From Cyclobacteriaceae bacterium (lineage in GTDB: Bacteria; Bacteroidota; Bacteroidia; Cytophagales; Cyclobacteriaceae): a stretch of DNA of 64,000 nt. The translations under genes and the position numbers were made by a program. Of this stretch, positions 1 through 8,058 are shown piece by piece (the first letter of the stretch is position 1; each line of letters begins with the position of its first letter). The stretch is from contig JAEUUJ010000005.1 of NCBI GenBank assembly GCA_016786495.1, positions 1 to 64,000 on the forward strand, given 5' to 3'. The notes below the pieces were generated by a model, which saw nothing but the letters and a program-made list of their open reading frames with translations, made no database searches and was not told the DNA's origin.

Positions 1-2
1 AT

Positions 3-1304
3 GTAAAGAAGTTGCTTCCGGGACACTACCTGACGATTGCCAACAGAAAATTAACGATCGGGAAATACTATGACATTCCCGTAGCGGAAGACCGCTCATT
101 TACGTACGACCTGGCCAAGGAAAAACTAAAAGAGTTGCTTGACGCTTCCGTTCAGCGCAGGCTGATTTCGGATGTTCCGCTGGGTGCGTTCCTTAGTGGC
201 GGAATTGATTCATCGGTTATTACCGCGCTGGCCGTCAAACATAAGCCCGACTTGCACACCTTTTCGATTGGGTTCAAAGACGAGAAGTTTTTTGACGAAA
301 CACACTACGCCAAACTGGTCGCGGAGCATTTTAAAACCGAGCACACAGTCTTTTCGCTCACGAACGATGACTTATATGAGCACGTTCACAATATTCTGAA
401 TTACCTGGACGAGCCGTTTGCAGATTCGTCAGCAATCAATGTGTACATCCTGAGCAAGCAAACGCGTAAACATGCTACGGTTGCTTTATCGGGCGATGGT
501 GCCGATGAAATATTGGCGGGCTATAACAAGCACGCAGCCTTCTACCGGTCGTTTCATCCCGGCATCAAAGAAAATGTTGTTCAGGCATTGTCGCCTTTGT
601 GGAACCTGATTCCGCAATCGCGCAACAATACATTATCGAATAAAGCACGTCAGTTTGCCCGGTTTGCGGAAGGGATGAAACTTCCTCCGAAAGACCGGTA
701 TTGGCGCTGGGCAGGTTTTGCCGATGAAGCCACTGCAAAGAAGTTACTCACAGCAGATTCCGTTTCTAAAATCTCCGAACAACACTATACCGAAGGCAAA
801 GCTGAACTACTGAAACACATCACGGGATCGGGAAGCATGAACGAAGTGCTCCTCACCGATGCCAAACTCTTGTTGCCAAACGACATGCTCACCAAGGTCG
901 ACCTGATGAGTATGGCGAATGCCCTGGAAGTTCGCACGCCTTTTCTGGATTTCGAAGTTGTGAACTTTATCTTCTCGTTGCCGGAAGCGTTCAAGATCAA
1001 CCCGACCATCCGTAAGCGCATTTTGCAAGATGCCTTTAAAGATATTTTGCCGCCACAACTGTACAAGCGGCCCAAAAAAGGTTTTGAAGTTCCGTTATTG
1101 AAGTGGTTCCGCAAGGAAATGAAATCGATGATCGTTGATGACCTGCTTTCTAAAAAGCTGATTGACGAACAAGGGATTTTCAACTACGCTGAAATTCAAA
1201 AACTTAAGGAACAACTTTTTTCATCAAATCCGGGCGATGTTCACGCGCGCATCTGGGGACTGATCGTGTTCCAATTTTGGTGGAAGAAGTACATGCAAAA
1301 ATGA
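3..1304 (+). CDS. asnB: asparagine synthase (glutamine-hydrolysing), 3' part
   Basis: The synthetase half of an AsnB-type enzyme, which makes asparagine (or amidates a related acceptor) from aspartate, glutamine and ATP in the cytoplasm. The frame is open to the left edge of the window, so the start and the N-terminal glutaminase domain with its catalytic Cys lie outside. The PP-loop ATP-pyrophosphatase motif SGGIDSS is at about 195-215, and GDGADE, typical of the family, follows. The C-terminal end, with FEVPLLKWFRKEM and WGLIVFQFWW, is intact. The next gene is convergent, 17 bp away. AsnB homologues also occur in polysaccharide and secondary-metabolite loci, and the missing left side prevents me from excluding that. 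Confidence 0.93.
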   Translation, partial: VKKLLPGHYLTIANRKLTIGKYYDIPVAEDRSFTYDLAKEKLKELLDASVQRRLISDVPLGAFLSGGIDSSVITALAVKHKPDLHTFSIGFKDEKFFDETHYAKLVAEHFKTEHTVFSLTNDDLYEHVHNILNYLDEPFADSSAINVYILSKQTRKHATVALSGDGADEILAGYNKHAAFYRSFHPGIKENVVQALSPLWNLIPQSRNNTLSNKARQFARFAEGMKLPPKDRYWRWAGFADEATAKKLLTADSVSKISEQHYTEGKAELLKHITGSGSMNEVLLTDAKLLLPNDMLTKVDLMSMANALEVRTPFLDFEVVNFIFSLPEAFKINPTIRKRILQDAFKDILPPQLYKRPKKGFEVPLLKWFRKEMKSMIVDDLLSKKLIDEQGIFNYAEIQKLKEQLFSSNPGDVHARIWGLIVFQFWWKKYMQK

Positions 1305-1321
1305 CCGCAGCCGCCCTGGCC

Positions 1322-2518
1322 CTATTTAATGTTCTCCGGCAGAATTTCGGTGCTCTCGTGATAAATGATCTTCGCCTGCGAACTGAACGAATTTCCTAAA
1401 TAGTCTTGCTGGATCGTAAAGTAGTTGTACAGCGTATACGCGCCAGTTTTGTCTTTGCTGGCAATAGCCGCCCGGATCGTCCGTGCTTCCAACACACCCG
1501 TTATATCATTACGGATTGCTTTCCAGTCGCGGTCGAGCAAATGAATTTTAAGAATCGTTTCATTCCAGCCGGCATCTTCAAAGGTCTGACGAAATAACTT
1601 TTCAAGCTCAGCATTTTGAACAATAGCCGGCGGCATTTTGGTATTGGCAATTCGCTGTTGCCTGCGCAGGTTTCCGGCTTTAATCATATCCTCTACCGAG
1701 CCCATTCGGGTAACCAGATTGGTCACCTTGTTATATCCGTCTGACAGCGCTGCTTTTTCAGCAAACGGACCTTTGCGAAGCGCATCCCAGTGCGCAAGTT
1801 CATAGTGCAAAATGGTATGCTGTGCGCGCAAATTTCGCTCGTCTTCAATCGAGGTAAGATTTTGCTCTAACCGCTTTAACGCATTGTCGAGATCAGATAA
1901 ATCCCTTTTTATCCGGGGCAGTACGGAGTTAATGTTTGCGGCAGTTACTTTATCAGCCGGATTGAGGTTCATGGCCACCAGCTCCGCTGTTTTTTGTTTG
2001 TACGTTTGAATCTCGGCTTGCTTCTTTTCGACATCAGCGGGGGGAACATGGGTATCCACTCTGTACAACAGTGTTAATAAATCGAGCAACGCATTGCTTG
2101 CATCCCGCGAACTGCCTCTGCCTTGAAGGGCTTCGTTGTATCGGGCCGACCATTTTGCAAGTTCGGCTTCGAGCGGAGCAACATCATAATTTTTATCCTT
2201 CATTTTGATGTTATTGATCGCGGTACCGGCTGCACGGCTGTTTGTTCCCAGAATATTCACATCTTCGGGAGCCGCCTCCATCTTCCCGATGTACTCCCAA
2301 AATTTCTTGATATAACTCTTTGCCGGGCTTTCGGGGATTTCATTGCGATCGCCCTTCAGTTCCTTCGAAATCTCTTTCGAGTCGGTTACGATACCTTTTA
2401 CTTCGCGTGTGGTGCCCCGCACTTCGCGGGCTCCCTGTCTTACTTTTCGCAGATCGTCTTGTGCCATAAGGTTACTTGCAAGGATTAAAAACAAAATTGT
2501 GAACAGTACATTTTTCAT
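1322..2518 (-). CDS. secreted helical protein of unknown function
   Basis: 398 residues that I cannot assign to a named family. The N-terminus is a clear Sec signal peptide of about 19 residues ending in LMAQ. It is followed by a highly charged heptad-like stretch rich in REVRG/KEISKELKG and long predicted helices, including a coiled-coil-like DLDNALKRLEQNLTSIEDE. No cysteine or lipobox is present, so the protein is probably periplasmic. The gene starts 12 bp after the stop of the 50-residue ORF at 2531-2683 and is last in a minus-strand run from the GloVer protein onward, so it is probably cotranscribed with it. Confidence 0.8.
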   Translation of the reverse strand: MKNVLFTILFLILASNLMAQDDLRKVRQGAREVRGTTREVKGIVTDSKEISKELKGDRNEIPESPAKSYIKKFWEYIGKMEAAPEDVNILGTNSRAAGTAINNIKMKDKNYDVAPLEAELAKWSARYNEALQGRGSSRDASNALLDLLTLLYRVDTHVPPADVEKKQAEIQTYKQKTAELVAMNLNPADKVTAANINSVLPRIKRDLSDLDNALKRLEQNLTSIEDERNLRAQHTILHYELAHWDALRKGPFAEKAALSDGYNKVTNLVTRMGSVEDMIKAGNLRRQQRIANTKMPPAIVQNAELEKLFRQTFEDAGWNETILKIHLLDRDWKAIRNDITGVLEARTIRAAIASKDKTGAYTLYNYFTIQQDYLGNSFSSQAKIIYHESTEILPENIK

Positions 2519-2530
2519 GAGCCACGGGTG

Positions 2531-2683
2531 TTACTTTTTGGAAAGAAGGTTTCGAAGCAATTCGCGGATGGCCTGCGAAAGCGTGGTGCTGATGCTTCGG
2601 ATCACCTGACGAAACAGGTTCTCAAGTCCCCATTTTCGCAGGAAGTTCTCTTTTCGGGAGTTGGATGGCGGTTCAGCGTTCAT
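2531..2683 (-). CDS. 50-residue amphipathic mini-protein
   Basis: A short ORF starting with ATG at 2683, four bases after the TGA of the lipocalin-like gene, and ending 12 bp before the next gene. The spacing fits a translated cistron of the same operon. The product starts MNAEPPSNSRKENF. Its last 35 or so residues can form one amphipathic helix with regularly spaced Leu/Ile/Val/Phe and Arg/Lys, ending LLRNLLSKK. There is no signal peptide and no transmembrane segment. Spacing and composition are the only evidence; no family is recognised. Confidence 0.5.
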   Translation of the reverse strand: MNAEPPSNSRKENFLRKWGLENLFRQVIRSISTTLSQAIRELLRNLLSKK

Positions 2684-2687
2684 CGCA

Positions 2688-3119
2688 TCAGTTTTTGACG
2701 AAATGAAACTCATGCGCTCCGGCCAGTCCGTTCGCTTTCGCGGAACCGATAACAGTTGTGGGATTCGTAAGAGAAAGCTTGAGCGAAGTTTTGGTGACCT
2801 CCAACACGGTGACTTCAATTCCATCATCGCGGATGATTTTATCGGCTGAGTCATCTGCAAACTCCCAGGTTCCACTGGCGGGCCAAACGGCTTTACCGTT
2901 TGTTGTGGAGTAGGTGTCTTTCGTAAAGGAGAGCGTCAAGCCTGTAAAAAAGGAGGTTTGATCGGTTTCATCAACCCACACCTGATTGATTTGCCATGTG
3001 CCGGATGAAAGGAGTTTCTGCACGCGTTGTGTTTCCGGTTGCGGATCATCGCCTTTGCAACCCGCAAACAAAGCAACAGCCAGTAGTATCGTATAAAAGA
3101 TTGAATTGTAATTTTTCAT
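2688..3119 (-). CDS. lipocalin-like lipoprotein
   Basis: 143 residues. A lipoprotein signal peptide with lipobox LFAGC puts the lipidated Cys at residue 21. The mature part has the pattern of the Bacteroidota lipocalin-like families: LLSSGTWQINQVWVD near the start, then SFTKDTYST, SGTWEFADDS and a run of short beta strands. It probably folds as a small beta barrel anchored to a membrane. The ligand is unknown. It lies 33 bp downstream of the GloVer/T9SS gene and directly upstream of the 50-residue ORF. Confidence 0.8.
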   Translation of the reverse strand: MKNYNSIFYTILLAVALFAGCKGDDPQPETQRVQKLLSSGTWQINQVWVDETDQTSFFTGLTLSFTKDTYSTTNGKAVWPASGTWEFADDSADKIIRDDGIEVTVLEVTKTSLKLSLTNPTTVIGSAKANGLAGAHEFHFVKN

Positions 3120-3152
3120 TTCATGAATATTTAGCGTTCACCGTTGCGATGA

Positions 3153-5882
3153 TTAATTTTTAACGAAGCGGAAAATTTTCGTGGAATTATTGAATTGAAT
3201 CGAGAGGATGTATGCACCGGGCGGATAATGCCCGACAAACAGGCGCGCCTCATCTGTATTCACCTGCTGTTCCGTGTGCATGCTGCCCAACATGTCGAGC
3301 ACCCGAAGTGTTTTAGACGTGTTCGGCTGGCCGAAGCGAACCGTTAGCCATTCTGTTACAGGGTTCGGATAGAGTTGAATCTGTGAATCGTAATCACTGT
3401 TACCGGTTATTACGAGTGCCACGGGATCCGAGAAATCACTGTTGCAGCCGGTTCCGAGAACCTGAACTTTATAAACACCCGGCTCAGTTATGCTCAGGGT
3501 TGAACCGGTTGCTCCGTCAATGGCGACATCATTTTTATACCACTGATTGTTGGTGGCTGAACTTGACGTGAGTGTTGGTGAGGCCGTGTTCTCGTTCGAC
3601 CGCGTAACAACCGGCTTATCGGGCTTAATGCAGTCAACAAATAAAAGCCGTCCGTAAAACAAGCCGGCACCGTTTGGCCCGGTAAAGTCCTGCTTCTTCG
3701 TGAATACACCGGTAGCCGGGTCGTATTCGAACAGCACTCCGCGATTGGAACTTCCTCCAAACAACGTGCTTCCGTATAACTTTCCATTAGACGATAGCCC
3801 TAGGCTTGCCACGGGCTCCGCAGGCGCGGAAGCGGATCCGCCAAAGTCAAATTTCTTGGTGTACGTATTGTTGGCAATGTCATACTCAAACAATACACCT
3901 TTTCCATTTGTACTGCCATATCGGGTAGTTCCATACAACTTTCCATTGGGTGCCTGAACAAGGCCTCCCTCGGGGAGTTCTCCGTTGGCCCCGCTAAAAT
4001 TTACTTTTACGGTAATTGCATTCGTGGAAAGGTCGTACTCAAACAAGGTCCCCGAACCGTTTCCGTTTAAGCCCCCATCGCGGCAAAGGCCGTAAAACTT
4101 GCCATTGCTGGCTTGTAGCAAGCCCTCATACGGATTAAAACCCACCGTTGTATTATTAAATTCAGCCTTTTTGACGAACGTACCTGTAGTGGGATCGTAC
4201 TCAAAGATGACGCCATAACCCGTTGTACCACCTTGACTCGTCATTCCATACAGTTTGTTATTCGATGCCAGCGTCAGGTTGCCAAAAGGTTCGCTGCCAT
4301 TATCATAATCAAATTCATACTTCACGGTATACGTGCCGGAGGCAGGGTCGAATTCAAAAATAGTCCCGTCATCGTTCGCGCCTCCCTGGGATGTCATTCC
4401 ATATAGCTTCCCGTTGGGCGCCTGGGTTAGATTCCCCAACGGAAACGCACCTGTGGCTTCGGTAAAGTCATGTTTTTTTGTAAACACACTGGTCACTGGG
4501 TCCATCTCAAAAATTACACCCTTATCCTGTGTTCCACCGGTTAGGGTCATGCCATACAGTTTAGTATTCGATGCCCGCATCAACCCGCCATACGGGTAAC
4601 CTCCCATCGGATAAGCATTGAAGTCGATCTTCTTCGTGTATGTATTGGTGCCGGCATTGTATTCAAAAATAACGCCCTGTCTTGCGGCTCCGCCATCATA
4701 GGTTACACCGTAGAAATTTCCATTGCTGGCTAATAACAAGCTTCCATAAGGGCCATAACCCGTCTCACGGACGAAGTCGTGCTTCTTGGTATATGTATTC
4801 GTGCTGACGTCGTACTCGAACAATACTCCCGCTTCTGAACCTCCGGAATTGGTCATGCCATAGAGCTTTCCACCACTCCCCTTCACGAGCGCACCATAAG
4901 CAAACTGACCGTTGGTGAGATTATTGAAATCAAACTTTTTGGTTAGTGTATTCGTAGCCGGATTGTATTCATAAATGCTTCCATTAACAGGTGTTACACC
5001 ATACAGGCGATTATTATCAGCTTCCGTCAACGTGCTGTACGGGAACGAGCCATTGGCTGCAGTAAAATCTATTTTCTTCGTGAGCGTATTGGTAGCGGGT
5101 GCATACTCGAATAAAACACCCTGACTGTTGGCACCGCCATTTGCTGTAAGTCCAAACACTTTACCAGCACTGGTAATCATCAAACTGCCGTATGGGTATG
5201 CTCCATTCGTATTGTTTGCAAAATCGATCTTCTTCGTATACACATTCGTGGCCGGATCGTACTCAAACAATACCCCGTAATTATTTACACCACCAAACGT
5301 TGTCATTCCGTAAAACTTCCCATTGGTATGCAGGTACAGACTGTTTCCTTGAGGTGATGAGCCATTGGCACTTGACAGATCGATCTTTTTGCTGTAGACA
5401 CTGGTAGCCGGATCATATTCAAAAATAACCCCCGCACTATTCGCACCACCCTGACTTGTCATTCCGTATAACTTCCCATTGCCGCCTAACGCAAGTGGTC
5501 CCATGGGGTTTTCACCCGTGGGAGTGTTGAAATCTATTTTCTTGGTATAAACACCTGTAGCCGGATCGTACTCAAACAAAACACCATCGTTGTTGACACC
5601 CCCGTCTTGTGCAACTCCGTATAGTTTGCCATTAGCCAGTTGTATGAGCCGCGCATTAATGTAAGGTCTGGATCCCGGATTTTGAACCTCAAAACTATGC
5701 TGTACGACCATTGATGTTCCATCGGGCGCAGTTTTAAAGATCGTCCCACCTTCACTCGTTCCGCCTTCGCTGGTCATGCCCCAGAGGCCGGGTACTTGTG
5801 CATGCAGCGTGACGGGAAACAGAACGCAAAGAACGGAGATGATAAAGAGACAGCGGGAAAAAAAGAGTAAACGTGTTTTCAT
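3153..5882 (-). CDS. GloVer tandem-repeat surface protein with T9SS sorting domain
   Basis: 909 residues. A signal peptide of about 28 residues ending in LHAQ is followed by 14 repeats of about 50 residues. Each carries a version of NGKLYGMTSQGG, then GVLFEYDPATG and YTKKIDF; this matches the GloVer tandem-repeat family (TIGR03803). Next come an Ig-like segment (NQWYKNDVAIDGATG; two cysteines) and a C-terminal T9SS type A sorting domain (LYPNPVTEWLTVRF to the final KIFRFVKN). The protein should cross the outer membrane by T9SS and end on the surface or be released. The repeats probably form a beta-propeller or solenoid. Function is unknown; adhesion or polymer binding is an inference. Confidence 0.92.
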   Translation of the reverse strand: MKTRLLFFSRCLFIISVLCVLFPVTLHAQVPGLWGMTSEGGTSEGGTIFKTAPDGTSMVVQHSFEVQNPGSRPYINARLIQLANGKLYGVAQDGGVNNDGVLFEYDPATGVYTKKIDFNTPTGENPMGPLALGGNGKLYGMTSQGGANSAGVIFEYDPATSVYSKKIDLSSANGSSPQGNSLYLHTNGKFYGMTTFGGVNNYGVLFEYDPATNVYTKKIDFANNTNGAYPYGSLMITSAGKVFGLTANGGANSQGVLFEYAPATNTLTKKIDFTAANGSFPYSTLTEADNNRLYGVTPVNGSIYEYNPATNTLTKKFDFNNLTNGQFAYGALVKGSGGKLYGMTNSGGSEAGVLFEYDVSTNTYTKKHDFVRETGYGPYGSLLLASNGNFYGVTYDGGAARQGVIFEYNAGTNTYTKKIDFNAYPMGGYPYGGLMRASNTKLYGMTLTGGTQDKGVIFEMDPVTSVFTKKHDFTEATGAFPLGNLTQAPNGKLYGMTSQGGANDDGTIFEFDPASGTYTVKYEFDYDNGSEPFGNLTLASNNKLYGMTSQGGTTGYGVIFEYDPTTGTFVKKAEFNNTTVGFNPYEGLLQASNGKFYGLCRDGGLNGNGSGTLFEYDLSTNAITVKVNFSGANGELPEGGLVQAPNGKLYGTTRYGSTNGKGVLFEYDIANNTYTKKFDFGGSASAPAEPVASLGLSSNGKLYGSTLFGGSSNRGVLFEYDPATGVFTKKQDFTGPNGAGLFYGRLLFVDCIKPDKPVVTRSNENTASPTLTSSSATNNQWYKNDVAIDGATGSTLSITEPGVYKVQVLGTGCNSDFSDPVALVITGNSDYDSQIQLYPNPVTEWLTVRFGQPNTSKTLRVLDMLGSMHTEQQVNTDEARLFVGHYPPGAYILSIQFNNSTKIFRFVKN

Positions 5883-5930
5883 TCATTTACGATTTTGATG
5901 TTGAGAATGCTTAAGAGTTGTCCCTGTTGG

Positions 5931-6563
5931 TTACGGACGGATATCTTCTACAGTGGCTTCAAATGAAATGATCACATTTTCATCCGATGATGTCTGGTTA
6001 CCCTGTGCATCATACCGACTATAGTCAAGGGTACCATCAAATTCGAGCTTCATCACTTCACCATTGTTACCACCACCCTTTACTTTAAAGAATTCGTTGC
6101 GGGTACTATTACTCGTGATGTAAACCTGATTATTTCCGGTCCCGGATTCAAAAAGCACTATGCCATACTTTGTGTTAACCGGTAGTTCGTTCCAGCCTTG
6201 CCCTTGTTGAAAATTACCTGCTGTGAAATTTTCATTGAAATCGCCCAGATAGATTAGGGCGTGATATGTTGCATTTTCATACCCGGAGATATCATCGAGT
6301 TCGCCCCCCTCTGTCGGTGTGCCATCCGTTAAGGCATATATGCGTGAATAAATCATCGGCCCGGTATTGTGCGCAAACGAGTATGTATCAATCCAATACA
6401 GGTTTGCATTTTCAAGAGAAACAGCGAACTCGGTTCCTTTAACTTTAACGATGGGGCCAAGCGGCTTAGGCGTTTCATCACTGCCACAAGCAGTTGCCAG
6501 CACAAGCCCACAAGTAAACATGAACACGCGGGTTATAAGACTCTTTATACGAGCATTAATCAT
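5931..6563 (-). CDS. lipoprotein, paralogue of the 6610-7209 product
   Basis: 210 residues with a lipoprotein signal ending in VLATAC (Cys26). The mature region is beta-rich and shares an architecture with the upstream neighbour: an early KGTEFAVSLENANLYW-like strand, NATY, GNF, then GNNGEVMKLEFDGTL and a final strand before VEDIRP. I infer a divergent tandem duplication. No enzyme motif is visible. It lies 46 bp after the neighbour and 48 bp before the GloVer gene on the same strand, so it may be displayed together with that surface protein. Confidence 0.8.
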   Translation of the reverse strand: MINARIKSLITRVFMFTCGLVLATACGSDETPKPLGPIVKVKGTEFAVSLENANLYWIDTYSFAHNTGPMIYSRIYALTDGTPTEGGELDDISGYENATYHALIYLGDFNENFTAGNFQQGQGWNELPVNTKYGIVLFESGTGNNQVYITSNSTRNEFFKVKGGGNNGEVMKLEFDGTLDYSRYDAQGNQTSSDENVIISFEATVEDIRP

Positions 6564-6609
6564 AGTTATTTTCTAAAGGTTAATTGAAAGTGATTGCGGA
6601 TTGCACCGA

Positions 6610-7209
6610 TTAATCGCGTTTGTCGATCACCGTGCCGGTGAAAATCAGTTTGGTGTCGTACGGATCATACACTACGGTTTCGGTCGAATTGTCAACATAC
6701 CGGTGTGCAATCTCACCCGAGAATTTGATCGTCATTTTCTCACCCGGTTCTCCACCTCCGGTGGCTACTATGGCAGGATGCTGGTCGGAGTCGTGCGTAT
6801 CGTAGGTCATACCTTCGAACTCAGCAAAAAAGTAACTCACGTTTGATCCATCGGTCACATCATCCCAAAACCGATGCAGGGGAAAGTTGCCCGTGGTGGG
6901 CTTATTGGGTTCGGCGGTTGCCAACTCAATTGCTATAAAATAGGTTGCATTTGTATAATCGCTAAGCGACCAGCCATTTTCACCAGCGATCAAATCTCCA
7001 TCCGAAATCAGGTAATCGCGGTAGGTATAATTTACAGAGCCTTCGTAGCTGCCTTCTATTCGCAGGTAAAGCTTGGCATCTTTCAGTGAGTATTTATTTT
7101 CACCAATTTTGATTTGTGGCACCGCTGGCTTCTCGTCGTCCTGGCACCCGGAAAAAATAGCGGCACACGTTATAAGCAGGCCAAAGCAAAGAATTCGTCT
7201 CATTTTCAA
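6610..7209 (-). CDS. lipoprotein, paralogue of the 5931-6563 product
   Basis: 199 residues. The signal peptide ends in lipobox IFSGC (Cys22), followed by an acidic DDEKP linker. The mature part resembles the next gene: KIGENKYSLKDAKLYL near the start, NATYF, TGNFPL, and GEPGEKMTIKFSGEI before a closing FTGTVIDKRD strand. The function is unknown. It is the first gene after the LytTR regulator, with a 96 bp gap that could hold a promoter, and it heads the lipoprotein/surface-protein run. Confidence 0.8.
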   Translation of the reverse strand: MKMRRILCFGLLITCAAIFSGCQDDEKPAVPQIKIGENKYSLKDAKLYLRIEGSYEGSVNYTYRDYLISDGDLIAGENGWSLSDYTNATYFIAIELATAEPNKPTTGNFPLHRFWDDVTDGSNVSYFFAEFEGMTYDTHDSDQHPAIVATGGGEPGEKMTIKFSGEIAHRYVDNSTETVVYDPYDTKLIFTGTVIDKRD

Positions 7210-7305
7210 ACAGGGTTAATTGATGACATCAAATAACGCCCGATGAATCGTACAGAGGTGACTACATGAGTAACTGTGTGGGTTTATCGAGAATAGGACA
7301 GCTGC

Positions 7306-8049
7306 CTACGAGAATTTGGAAAGCTCATCCAGCAGTAAATCACGTCTCCGGGAAGATACCGGCACTTCGCTGCCATCTTTCATCGTGATGCTTCCGCCCT
7401 CCCGCTTGTTGAATTGCTTGAGCTGATTGAGATTGATCAGGTGACTTTGGTGCACCCGCAAAAATTTGGAAGAAGTTAACAGATCATCGTATTCGCGCAG
7501 CGGGCGCGAAACAACGATGGGTGCCTGATCGGTAAAGAAAAACGTGGTGTAGTTGTCGGAAGCTTCGCACCGGATAATTGACCTAACCGAAACCACGTAA
7601 ACGGCATTCATGTCTTTTAACACAATTTTACGGTCGGTTTCAGCTGCAGGCTGAATACTCTGGCGCAGCACCTCCATCATCTGTTGCCAAGGATATTGTT
7701 GCGCGGGCACAAGCCGGTTCAGCGTTAACCGAAGTTCGTCCTGATCGACAGGCTTGAGCAGGTAATCAATGGCGCTAAAGCGAAAGGCTTTCAGGGCAAA
7801 CTCATCGTGGCCGCTTACGATAACAAGCTTAAACGTAATGGCCGGAAGCCGGGCAAGCAGATCAAAACCGGTTCCGTCTTTCATCATTACATCGAGAAAA
7901 ACCACGTCCGGACTGATTGTGTTGATTAACTCAAGGCCCGACTGAACGCCCGAGGCCTCATGCAGGTCTGCAGTTGCGAGTTCAGCCTCCAGAAGCAATC
8001 GAAGCGTTTTCCGGGTATCCGGTTCATCATCAATCAGCGCAATCTTCAT
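7306..8049 (-). CDS. LytTR-family response regulator
   Basis: 247 residues. The N-terminal receiver domain has the acidic pair at D7-D8, the phospho-acceptor D53 in VVFLDVMMKDG, and the conserved Lys in YLLKPVD. The C-terminal 100 residues are a LytTR DNA-binding domain (YVVSVRSIIRCEASDNYTTF, then FLRVHQSHLINL). It begins 10 bp after the histidine kinase gene, its evident partner. Regulators of this AlgR/AgrA type bind short direct repeats. Target genes cannot be read from the sequence, but the lipoprotein and GloVer genes downstream are obvious candidates. Confidence 0.95.
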   Translation of the reverse strand: MKIALIDDEPDTRKTLRLLLEAELATADLHEASGVQSGLELINTISPDVVFLDVMMKDGTGFDLLARLPAITFKLVIVSGHDEFALKAFRFSAIDYLLKPVDQDELRLTLNRLVPAQQYPWQQMMEVLRQSIQPAAETDRKIVLKDMNAVYVVSVRSIIRCEASDNYTTFFFTDQAPIVVSRPLREYDDLLTSSKFLRVHQSHLINLNQLKQFNKREGGSITMKDGSEVPVSSRRRDLLLDELSKFS

Positions 8050-8058
8050 ACACGAAAA

